From assembly GCA_963969365.1 (NCBI GenBank), contig OZ017760.1, forward strand, positions 1,674,001 to 1,738,000: a stretch of 64,000 nucleotides of DNA, given 5' to 3'. Positions within the stretch are counted from its first letter, which is position 1. Each line of letters opens with the position of its first letter. The notes beneath the pieces were generated by a model that worked only from the letters and a program-made list of their open reading frames with translations, was not told where the DNA came from and did not search any database. Below are positions 35,801 through 47,800 of this stretch, piece by piece. Origin of the DNA: Asterochloris sp. CNOR1. Taxonomy: Eukaryota > Chlorophyta > Trebouxiophyceae > Trebouxiales > Trebouxiaceae. The position numbers and the translations under genes were made by a program.

Positions 35801-38800
35801 ACCAGTCCCTCCTACACGCACACCACATAAGGCCGCTGCTCTTGCCCATCCATCAGCTGGCTTGCCCCCATGCTCGCCAGTCTGTGGTGCAGATGTGTGC
35901 TATATCAAGCAGCTCCCCGTTGCAAGCAGAGCGATCTCTTACCTGTCAGCGTCTTCTGGAGGTCCCTCTGGTTGGCCGTCGCCCTCTCCAGCAGGCCCCT
36001 GAGAGATATGATCACATTCTCACAGGTGGGCCTCTCGCCGATGTCCTCGGACCAGCACTGCTCCATCAGCTGGAGGTACCCCTGCATGCCCCTGAACGTG
36101 CCTCCAGGCATGGCAGTCTCCTCGGGAATCTCTGGGCGAGCCTTCTTCTCGGCCAGCTGCACCATGATCTGCAAGCAGGCAGGCTTGAAACCTTGGGCAC
36201 ACAGCAGGCGTCAGTAGTAGGGATGGCCCCTGCCTTGTCAACTAGTAAGCAGCCTGCTTCTCAGCCAACTGCACAGGGTTCTGCAGGCAGTCAAGAAGGG
36301 GTCGGCGGGTAGATGCTGGAGTCAGCTGCGGCATTTGTAACGCCCTGCAGCAAAGCTTTCCTTGACGACAGCATGACTGGGCTGAAGGCAATAGCCCTGG
36401 GATCCTGCTGCTGCGCTCACTCCAATCTGGGGTCTACACGCGTCCAGACATATGCACAAGCTGTCTGATGTGGTGCTCCACCAACTTCAGCAGACCTTCA
36501 AGGCAATGGTTGTCAAGGCAACTTTCAGCACCCAGCCCTTGCTTGTATGCTTCTTGGTCAGTACATGTTTAGCCAAACTGACCTGGAACGTGTTGAACTC
36601 CTGCCAGGGCATCTGCCAGGTGATCATCTCCCACATGATCATGCCAAAGCTGTAGATGTCTGAGGCTTTGCTGTATGCCTGGCGCCCAATGACCTACAGA
36701 GGTTGCAACGAGAGCTTAGCACAGTAAGCACCGGCAAGGCATGTCAAAGGAGCGTGCCTGCAAACTGGGGACATAGCTGGTAACAGAGAGCTGGCTGTGA
36801 AGATGAGCTTTGCAGCATTATTGAGGACACAACCGTTATCAGCTGCAGCTTATTGTTGCCAAGCAGCAGCTGTGGTGATCCCCCACCAACAAGAGCTCGG
36901 CTCATGCGAGTCCACACTGCAGCGCCAATGCTGAGAGGCGGCACACAGGACTGAACATGCACTAAGCAGCAGGCCAAAGGCAGGCTCGCCACCAGGACAA
37001 AACACCTGGGGAAACCCGGCAAGATGAGATGTCCTGCAGACCGTGCCGATCGCACCTCTGGAGCCAGCCACCTTGGGTTGTTGGCTGTGATGCTGGACAG
37101 CACAGCACTGCCCTCCATCACACGGCTCAGGTTGAAATCGCCAACCTTGACCCTCCAGTGCTTGTCCACCAGGAGGTTGGGGGACTTGAGGTCACGGTGC
37201 AGAATGATGGGGGAGTGGTTGTGCAGCTGCAGGATGCCCTGCAGCGTCAGCACCAAGCCAAGCAGTCAGCATCGTTGTTGCCCTGGCGCTGTGTCAACAA
37301 AGGACGTGGGTGTGATAATGTGGCGTAGGTTGAAAGAGCAACTGGTGTGCAGCTGCAGCAGGCGTGGCAGTGAGCAAGTGGTGGTGCCCAAAAGCGAAAG
37401 TGCTGGAGACAGTATCATTGCGGGGCACTGAGGGTGCAGCAGCAACGGCAGCTTGGCAGCATGCAGGGAGCATGAAGGTCGGGCTCCTGCACCAGCACAG
37501 CCTTTGCTGAGTGCTGTGTTGGCATCATAGCATTGTTTTTGTGGAAGCGGCAGAACATCTTGGCAACGATGGGTGAGAGCACACTCAGGCCACTCAGGCC
37601 AGCTCAGCTCCCCACCCGGTCTCGTCAGGGTGACTGTCAGCCGTGGTCACCTTGCCTTGCTACAAGCAAAAGCCCTTGGCAGGGTCCAGCACCATATGTT
37701 CAGGCACATGAGCCAGTCTGACATCAGCATGGGGAGCAGCATGGACAGAACACTTGCCCTTCATACAGCAGCCCACCTTGGCAGCGTCCAGCAGCATGTT
37801 CAGGCGCTTGGGCCAGTCCAGCTGCTGCCCAAGGGCAGGCTTGGCACGCGCGCGCTTGAGGACATCGTACAGCGACCCCCGCGCGCAGAACTCAGAGACC
37901 ATGCACGGCGGCTCAAAGCACAGGCCCATGAAGAGCACCACGTTGGGGTGGCGAATGGAGGACATGATGGCAATCTGCAGTGTGTTGAGAGTTGTGAGAT
38001 CAGAGCTACGTACGCAGTCCAGCTTTGCATGGCCTAGGGATCAATGAAGGCTCAACAACGCACTGCAGTTGCAGCACATTGTCAAAACCTGCATGGCAGC
38101 AGAGGGCTCAAAGCAGGCCCTAAAACCACCACATGGGGTTAGCCAACAATAGACATGATGCCAGCCTGCATGGACAGCATTGACTAAGTGCAGTCTAGTT
38201 CTGGGATGCACAGGAGGCTGGTCAGACAGGTGCTATGCAGCAAGCTAGCACAATGTGGGCCACAACAAGTCATGCATTTTGGCTGAGCAAGCCACGCTGC
38301 GACTTTAAAGACTTGGAAGGATGCTCACCAAGCGAAGGCTTGTCAACATGGCTGAAGGGGAAGAGGCAGAGAGTTGGCGGTCAGGTTTCCTAGGCTATGG
38401 CTGGCTTTAGGGGCGAATGCAGCAAGGAGAGCACCAGCAAGGGTCCAGAGGGCAGCACCCACCTCACGAAACAAAATGCTAACGTGTTGCCCCAGATGGG
38501 ACCATGCCATAGACATTATTGTGACGCTGGAGCATGCAGGACCCACCTAGAGCTCAGCTGTCATCAGCCTCAGGTCTCCCGCTTTGAAGCCTCAAGGGAT
38601 TTGCAAGTGACTCCTTGAGCAGGCAGAAACCTACCTCTCGCTCAAATGTCCTCATGCTGAACTCATCCTGCGACTGAGCAGACCCCACAGCATGACCCTC
38701 GCTGAACCCTTGATCCAGCTGGGAGTCTGTGAGGACATCTCCCTCGTTCTTGGTGGTATACAGCCCCAGATTAGTGATGCTCGTCAGCACCTTCAGCAGC

Positions 38801-41800
38801 CAGGCTTCAGTTTGGCAAACAGGTGCAAGCATGAGTGCAGCAGCATGGCTGCTGCTGGGGGTCAGTGCAGCAAGGCAACTTAGAGCACCTACAAGGCTGA
38901 AGAGTTCTACCGCAAACTAACTGGACAAGATGACACAAATGAGCCTTGAACCGCATCGCCGCCAGTCATGGTTACAGTCCATTGACCACAGTCCATTGAC
39001 CACAGTATCACCTGCAAGTACAACAGGCAAGTCCACTCACCTTGACAGCAACGTCTGTCTCCTGCCACTTCCCCAAGTATACCTGCCCAATGGAGCCGTC
39101 CCCAATCTTCCTCTTCACCGCCAGGTCCTTGAACGAAATCACTGGGCACCCAATGCGCTCAGCAGCGATTGCCTATAGGGCAGACAGCAGGTGCTCAGGT
39201 CCATGCACGAATGCCAAAGGACGCAGTCATCAACAACTGCCCGCATGGCAGGCATGACCTGTGCTGTGGTGCAGTAGCCTCAAATAAGCACCACATGGTT
39301 GCCAAAGCATTCTGCACCTGGCCAGTAGGCCAGCTCTGTTTAGGAAGGCTTTGAGCCTACATGTTTGTTGCGCAGCATGCACCCAGTCCTGCCAGGAATG
39401 ACTGCCACAAAGCCAGGGATTGACAGATGCTGCTAGCGCCAATGTGCAGGTCTGTGTTGACCTTGTGCTCAGGTTGGTCCATGCACACTGCAGAGCTCTA
39501 CAGCAAAGTTGTGATCGACCTCTGCACTGCACTGGTGCCATTGGCAACACACCTGCAGCCCTGTCAGAGTCTTGCCAACTGGCTGGGCCTCAGCCCTGGC
39601 ATGTGCCTGTGCTGAGGCCTGCGCTGCTGTGGCCTGTGCTGCTGCTGCCTCCTCCTTCTTGACAACAGTAGCCGCAGCTGGCTTCTTGGGGCTGTCGTCG
39701 TCCTCACTCATGGCTGAGCTGGCCGATGTGGTCTGCAGGCAATGGGAAGGGATTGCCAGCTCAGCTGCAGAGCCTTAATTCATATCTCACACACATGGCA
39801 TGTTCAAGCCTGGTGTGCTGGATTGCAATACAGGCACAGCCAAGCCAAAGGGAGGGGAGTGGGGGGTGCAGGGGGCCAGCCATGCACAGGCGAGGAGCTT
39901 TCTACCAGACGACATCTGGCTACACAGACGTGGTACCCCTGGCTTGCAACTTGAGAGCAGCTTGCAACCTCAGAAGTGCAGGCTGGGGCCCGCAGACAGC
40001 CGCTGTGAGTTGCAGCTGGAAGTCAGGCTGAAGCAAGCAGTCACAAGCAGCCGAAAGGGCGAGCAGGCCAGCAGAGCCGGCATGAAGAGGCGGCAGCTGT
40101 CAGAAGCAGACAAGGTGCTGCACACTCAGCAATGCAAGTGCAGATGACCCTCACCATGCTCTTGGAGCGGATGAACTCCTGCTGACTGCGCGCCCTGCGC
40201 ATGCCTGCGCCCACCAGGGGCTGCTGCTTCTGGTGAAGCCTACCCTCCTGACTGTCAGTGAGGCCCACACCTGCCAGAGAGAGGTAAAAGCTCAGATGAA
40301 TGAGCGTATGCCGTGGCTTGCAAACAAGATCTGTGCGAGCTTGAACAGGAGCTCTACCCATGCAGCTGCTCCCTCCCCTGTGTCCAGCAGAATTGCCAGC
40401 TGCCGTCAGGTGAGCATGCAGCTGCTGTCGCCATAGCAGGTCACAGCAGGGCTGCATCCTCTGGGGTCGCCTGCCCGGCCTCACCTGTCTCCAACACGCC
40501 CGCAGGGTTTGCACTGATGGCAGCTGTCTGCTTGCCAGTGGCGGCTGCCCATCCGCCCAGACTGTCCCGGCTGGCTGATGAGTGGTGGCCCACGCTGGTG
40601 TGTGACTGGCGCCCCAGGCTGGCTCGACTGCGCAGACGCTCGCTGCCTGCACCCATGACTGCCGGGTCCAGCTCCATTGACGGCCCTGCCCCTTGCATGG
40701 AAGCTGCTGCAGACAGCAGTTGCAGCACTTTGTCAGAATGGAGGACAGATTGGAGTTGGGAGTGAGAGGTTGACATGATGGCAACCTCCAGCTCCATCAA
40801 GGGCCCAGCCCCGTTGCATGAAGGGCGCTGCTGGTAGCGATTCTGCATTGAAAGGGGTGGCTGTGACAGCAGCAACCAGATGCACTGAGGCTCCTCAGCC
40901 TTGCATGGTTGGCGCTGCAGGCATTCACAGACTGCATCCAGAGCTCCTCCAACACCATTCTGTCCTGACTTCGAACAGCAGTACAGGGCTCGCCCTTCCC
41001 CACAAAACAATCCATTGGGTTAGAAACAAACTTGCCGCCTCAGGAAGCGTGCCCACCAAACTACACCATCCCCTTGACGTTACAACAAGCACCTTCTGTC
41101 GGGTTTGCACACCTTCCAGAGGACAGCCTCTCCACAGATGTGACTAGTGACATGTGGCGCCTGCAGACATCTCCCCAACACGATGGCAGTCTCCAGCATG
41201 ACCCATACATCATAGCAGACTAGAATGAATAATCCAAGTCAACTCTGTGGAACTCACCTCCGGAGGATGGCCTCCCCAGCGAGCTTGCCAGCGACATGGA
41301 GCGCCCATGAACGTCGTCCTGGTGCTTCTGACCTGAGGGCGTCCGCTGGGCCGCCTGGGGGGTGTCCTTGTCAGAGGACGCGGGCACAGCTGCAGACAGG
41401 CGCTTGGCTTGCATCCAGGCAGCGAGTCCAGGCAGTATACCCTGAACTACAAGCCAGGCAGGCACGTGCCTCATAAGGGACACCCGCAACAGTAACAACA
41501 GGTGCAGGCCCCTCAAGCATGCATGGGACACACAGGGACCGGCTGCAGGGGCCTGCACATAGCTGCAGCCAGGCAATTGAGGGGATTCAGCAGCGCGCCG
41601 GCATGGAGCAGGAATCACACCTTCTGAGATGGCATTGGCGGTCTCAGAGCTCCTGCGGTGCTCATCGCTGCCCACGCTGCTGTCATCGGTCTGCCTTCGC
41701 GGGTGCAGGGTGGCCGCCGCGGCAGCCTCTGCCTGAGGATTGATCAGTGAGACCACCTCTGACATCACATTGGGGGCATCAGCAGCCGAAATGGTGCCAC

Positions 41801-44800
41801 CTGCAGGGCACAGCCTGGTTTGCATCTTGACATGACGGGTTTCCGTGACCTCACAATGAGAGACCCAGGAGGAGGTCCAGCAGCCATGCCATCAGAAGGG
41901 CATGAGGCGATCAGACATAGCAAACTCCCCAGCAAGCTGACCCCTGCTCAAAGCAAGCAACCACAGGTCACCAGTGTTAGAGGAAGTAGGCACCAGAAAC
42001 CCACAGGCACGAGGTTTCTGCCTGTAACTGCTTGGCATGCATCATTGGCAGCATCATCTGCCCCAGGCATCCCACCTGACTGCAGGCCCAAAGCAACAAT
42101 CTCAACCTGCTTGCTGTTGCCCCAGGAGCCATCTGGGCCAACAGTGCCCTATGTGACTGACTGCAATGCATAGAGGGCTAGCGGCACCTCCACTTCGCAC
42201 CTGAACCCAAGGCTACTTGTTCCCACCCGACAGCAGGAAACAGAGCTGAGCATGGACGGGACGCCTGGCTGCATGCCTCAGTGGTGCCCTACCTGACTGC
42301 AGGGCATTCAGCGCCGGCGACCCCACTTGCCCCTTGCTGTCCTGCTCCCGGGCCAGCTGCTCAGCCAGCTGCTGCAGGGCCTGCTTCACAGCCTCAGCTG
42401 AGGTGGGGGTGAAGTAGCGCTCGAGCAGCTGCAGCATGTGGAATCGGGGGCCTGTCTGGCGCTCCTGGGGCAGCTCATTTGCCCTGCACAGAGCAAAGAG
42501 GGGGGGGTTGCTGGTGAGCAGTGAATGCAGCTGCAGCATGTGGAAGCAGGGGCCTGTCTGCCGCTCCTGGGGCAGAGCAGTGAATGCAGCTGCAGCATGT
42601 GGAAGCAGGGGCCTGTCTGCCGCTCCTGGGGCAGCTCACTTGCCCTGCACAGAGCAAGGTAGGGGGAAGGGACCGGTGAGCACAGAGCGAAACTGCAGAA
42701 TGAGGAAGTGAAAGCACATTCAGCAGCTCTGGTGCAGTCAGCACTTCTGGTGCAGCTCGTCAGCCTCGCATGGAGGGATGGTGCCTGAGTTGGGGCTGAC
42801 ATATGCGGCGTATCAGCATGCGACCTCTGGCATGCAGGGTCTCTCTGGCCAGCATGCCACCTTGCACATACACACACACATGCGACGGCATGCAGCTGCA
42901 GCACTGAGGCCGGGTGAGAGAGCGCACACTCTGTCTGGGCTCCAGGCAGCTTGCCAGCTCTGCAGTACCAGTATGCAAACACTGCTGTGCCGGTCTATGA
43001 CCATGTGTAAGACTCTGGGGAACCCCGCGCTCAACAGGAGTAGCCATCCAGATGCTGACAGCATTTGACATCTAGCAGGGCTGGAGGCACTCAAGCTGCC
43101 ACTTGAGCACAGCAAGATCTCTCTCAGGGAGGTCACATGGCTGGCGGCAAGGCACCCACCTGTTGGGCAGCAGCAGTCCTGAGGTCTCTGCCAGCGCTCG
43201 TAGCTCTGCCACTGGCCACAGCATGATGCCGCCAAAGGTGCCCAGCGACACCAGGCCCACCTCGCCCCCTACGAGGTGCTGCAGGCCGCTCTTGTGGGCC
43301 TGCACCGCCAAGCCACAGCAGTCAGAACCAGCATCAACTGGGTGAGTACTTAGACGCCAAGAAACCTAGCAGAGTCAGGGCCACAGCCGAAGTCAACTGC
43401 TGCTCTGCCAGCACTCCAGGCTGAAAGGCCTGCTGAGCTGAGGCTGGGATGTAAGCACCATGGCTATAGCACAAAGTGCTGATGCCTCAGGATGAATTAG
43501 ATCCAGGCCAAGGCCAATCACCAGCAGCCTGTGCGGCCCGCACAACGATGAGCACAGCTCCTCACCTTGAAGCGGGCACTCTCCAAGCGCAGCAGCTGTG
43601 GCTCACGCGACTCCTGGGCAGTAACTGGGGGCAGCTGTGCTGGCTGGGGAAGGACATACATCACAATGGACCCATCCAGATGCCCTGTGCACACCAAGTT
43701 CATGTCCTCCAGAACCGTCATGGACCTGCAGCAGCGACCAGGTGTGGTGGGCAGACATTGTGCAGTCCACGCAGACCCCAACGCAGGCACGCTAGGCCTC
43801 CATGCAGGTGAACCACCGCATGACAGCTGCCTGCCTAAGATCCCCGGCAGTCAAAGTGACCTGTTGTTGAGACCTCATACGATGCAAGGCTGGTGCAGGA
43901 TGCTGGGCCTATTGAGACCTCCTGTGTCGTGTATGTGGGAGGCAACACTTGAAGCATGCCAATGGAGAATTAAAGGCGCAAAAAGGACTGTGCCCGTACC
44001 TGATGGTGTTGGCGCGCTCCCCAATGATGGCCAGCGGGCGCAGCTCCCCCAGGGACAAGTCCCAAAGCTGCAGCTGCCCGCTCTCGTGGGCAGTCAGAAG
44101 CTGCAGGGGCTGCCCCTGCCCCTCCTTGAAGGACAGGGGGGACACCCCTCCCGAGCTGCCCGCCCTCTCTGGCTGAGTGGCCACTGGAGCAGGGCTCATG
44201 TCCACCAAAGGGGCCACCAGACGCATGCACCTTGCGGCACCTGCAGAAAGGGGACAACACAGGGGGTCTTGGTACTTTTGATGGTGGCTGGGCAGGTTTT
44301 GTGTGCATTGTAAGGGACACCAGGCGTGTGCACCCCATGGTCACTGTGGCATGGCAAAGCAACTAGGGGCGTCAGTTATTCAGCAGGCGAGTAGCCTAGC
44401 TGCTGGCTTGCCTGGTAAGCAGTGGGCAGGCAGTGGTAGACGGGGTGCTGGTGCCACATGTGACTGCATGCAGGTAGACTTCTCCCAGGCACCGATTTGT
44501 GCTCTGAGATGGGCAGAGTTCGCAGAGCCAGCACCCATGCTGCAGCTGCCTGTCTGCAGCAGCATCTGCAGCTGCATGCATGCACCCCTGTAGCAGCAGG
44601 ACATTGAGCAGCTGGCACGCAGTGCGGTGGCTCACCCAGTCGCCCCACAGGATGGTCCGCCTGCAGGCGCCCGTCAGCTGACCACGCTCGAATGGTCACG
44701 TACTGCCCAATGCCGCCAGAGGTGATGATCATGCCAGCCTCTGCACCACATCAACTCCCCAGGTGTCATGCCAATGTCCCGGTATGGTGGCAGTGGCAGA

Positions 44801-47800
44801 AGTTCGCTTGCTGTTGGTCAAAAGTTTACAGGGGCTGCTGTCATACCAGATTACAGCTTCCAAGTGCTGCAAGGTCACGCAGTGCTGGTAGACGCTTGCA
44901 ACAGAGACAAGCAGGGCTGCTGCATGCAGCGGCACTGCTGAAGGTGGACCTGCTGCACAGACAAGCAGGGTTGCACTGTAGGTGGTGACAGCAGGCATGC
45001 TCACCTGCGACAATGGCCAGGACTGGGCCCACATGCGCATGGCATTTGCCGACGTTGCTGGTGGCCGAGGGGTACAGTGGGGGACCAGCACACATACTGT
45101 CTGAGCGCAGCCTCCCCATCGCCTGCTGGTTCTGCACTCACATCAGGACCACATCAGTCAGGGGGCAACAGGCTGTGGCAGCTGTACCTGCCAGTGTAAG
45201 TCCCAGTGCACATGACAGCTTCATGAAGGTGTCCGATGGGTTGCTGCGCGTGAGCATGGCACGGTGTCCCACTGTGCACCGGTGTGGGCAGCTTTGGGAT
45301 GGCCGCCACTGCACAGCTTTTTAGCTTTGCTGTAAGCACAGGCAGCAGGTGTCAACAAGACCCCAGCGCCGTGTCACTGTACATCCTTGTGGAGTCACTA
45401 AGAGCACCAGTAGGCAACCTGGAAAAGCACTAAAAGGTCAGTGATTTGTTGAGACAGCATCTGCGACGCCTGCAGCTCTGAGGGCAGCTGGGTGGTTCAC
45501 TGGCTGCCTGCCGTCACCTTGAGAGGCCACAGGCAGCAGCCCTGAGCAGCAATTCTTGCTCACCTGAAGCGCCTGCAGATCTGCAGGCAGCTGGGTGTTC
45601 ATCAGCTGCATGGATGACATCTGGGCCAGGTGGAGCTTGGCAGCCGGCGGCTGGCTGTACAGGACCCCATCCTGCGAGGCCACTGCGAGGGAGGCAGAGC
45701 GGCTCATGGCCGGGGAGATCGTGAGGCGCTGCTGGAAGTTGGCGCTGTCAAAGTCGGCTGGGCTGGCACCCAGGCGGCTGCCTGCAGCAGGTACATGTGC
45801 ATGAGTCAGATCCTGCATTGAGGGAGCATAACAGGTGTTCACGCAGCAGGCTCTGGCGGCCATGGCATCACACACAGCGCCAAGCCAGGCCGGGGGCGAC
45901 CGCATGCAGCAGCTGCCCAGAGGCCCCACTGGGCCTTCTGACTGCAGCGCGGCAGGCAGCTGCACTCACTAGCGCGGCTGTTCTTCCCGCTGGGCAGGAC
46001 ACTGAGGGGCTCTGAGCTGCTCTGCGCAGGGCTTGGCCTGAGGACGGCAGTGGCCTCCAGCGTGAACACCAGGGCGCCGCTGTCCATCTTGCTGCTCTTC
46101 AGCAGCAGCTGCTTGACGCTGCCCTTGTCGGAGCCGGCCCACACGCAGGTGCTGTCAGGGTCGCTGCTGAGCACCCTGCAGGACCAGCAGTGGTGCCTGA
46201 GGACCCAAAGGCTTTTGAGTGGGCCTAGATACTCTGCAGGAGAGGTGTCAGTAAAAATGCTGTCGGCAAGGGCAGCTGGGAGCCCGCCTCTACCCTGAGC
46301 AGTCTGCAGGCCAGGCAAAGGCTGCTGAAATCCCTGCAGGAGAGGTGCCAACTAAACCTGCTGCTGAGATGAAAGGGGTCAAGGCATGATCCGTTTCAGG
46401 AGGACAAGCTGCAGCCACACCGGCCAGCAATTTGCAATAAGGCCTGGCGTGACCCAGCAGCTCGAGAAACCAGACCACAGTTTCAAGGAGTGGCGACTCA
46501 TGCAGCAAGTGCGTTGTGCAGCGTGTTTTGTCAGTGGCTTCTGTGAGGTCTGCACCAGCTGCTGAGCCAGGTGCCGAGCTGCCCACGTCGCTTGCAGGCA
46601 GCACCCGCAAACCCTGAGCCCACCTGATGTCTGACTGGAACGCCCGCAGGGGTGCGCAGATGGGGCTGCGGGTGGCGGCGCTCCACACGCGCACAGAGCC
46701 GCCCTTGTACCCCATCCAGATGAAGCCGCTGGGGGAGACGTGCATGCACACCACCGCTGCGTCGCTGCGGTAGTCGGTCAGCTCCTGGGTGAAGCTTGTG
46801 GCCAGGTCATGCACAAACAGCTTGCCCTTGTACACTCCGGAGATGTACCACCAGACCTGCAGGGCCAGTGGTGGATGCCTGAGGCAGAATGTGGAAGGGG
46901 ACTGGACCACAAGTGGGGGGCAATGGTACATGCAACAGGGAGCACCCATCCTCAAGCATGGACCGCCATCGCATGCCCTGGTGCTTGCAGTGCTTCTTTT
47001 CAAACTAGAAAGGTGCCTTTCTGAGTCTAGAGCACCCAGGAAACATCGACATCATGAGGATGGGCAACAAGCATCTTGCCTGCTAAGAGGTGACTGCTCT
47101 GCCCAGCAGAGAGTGCCAAAGTGCGGTAGAACTGACCTGCCCCAGGCCGCCCATCTGGTCGCCGGTCTGCTCGTGGTTGATGTACAGCATCGCCTGCACC
47201 TTGTGGCAGTGGCACCCCCTGCGCAGGCGGCTGCTGCTCAGAAGGGCGCGCTGCGCGGCAGCTGGGGAGGCGCCAGCGTCGCTGCTGGGCGCGTCAATGG
47301 CTGCTTCCACCTTTCGATTGACGTGCAGCCTGCGCAGTGGCATCAGGCAACGAATCATTGACACATTCCAGGGGGTGACCTGATCTGAGGGCGGGTGTGT
47401 GAAAGTTCCTCCTATGTGGTGGACGGACGGTGCCAGCGCAGCATGAAGCTTCAGGTGATCATGCTGGTGCCACAGTCCCTGAAAAACTCGTGTAGCCCTC
47501 ACAGCCCTTCCTCTGCTGTGTCTTAGAGCAAGCCCTGCTCTCCAGTGCAGCGTTGGACTGACCGCGTGGCCCCAAAGCGCAGCGTGGGGTGGCTGCCCTG
47601 CGCCAGCTGCCAGGCGCTGTCGGTGAGCTCCTCCAGTTGCGCAGTGATCTGGTCAAACTTGGCCTCTGGCTGCGCCCGCCAGGAGGCTGCATAGCGCGCG
47701 ATGCGGGACTGGGAGCCATAGCTCTGCAGCACAAGAACGCCATCAGCGAGGCACCAAACAGAAACAAGCTTGGCTGTGCCTGTTCAGCGCCAAAAATAGC

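Noticed and set aside
39553-39732. MSEDDD at 39711 as the start of a separate kinase gene
   Set aside because: The exon begins with an acceptor upstream of this ATG, and phases match through eight earlier exons into the propeller. A single gene is simpler, though alternative starts cannot be excluded.
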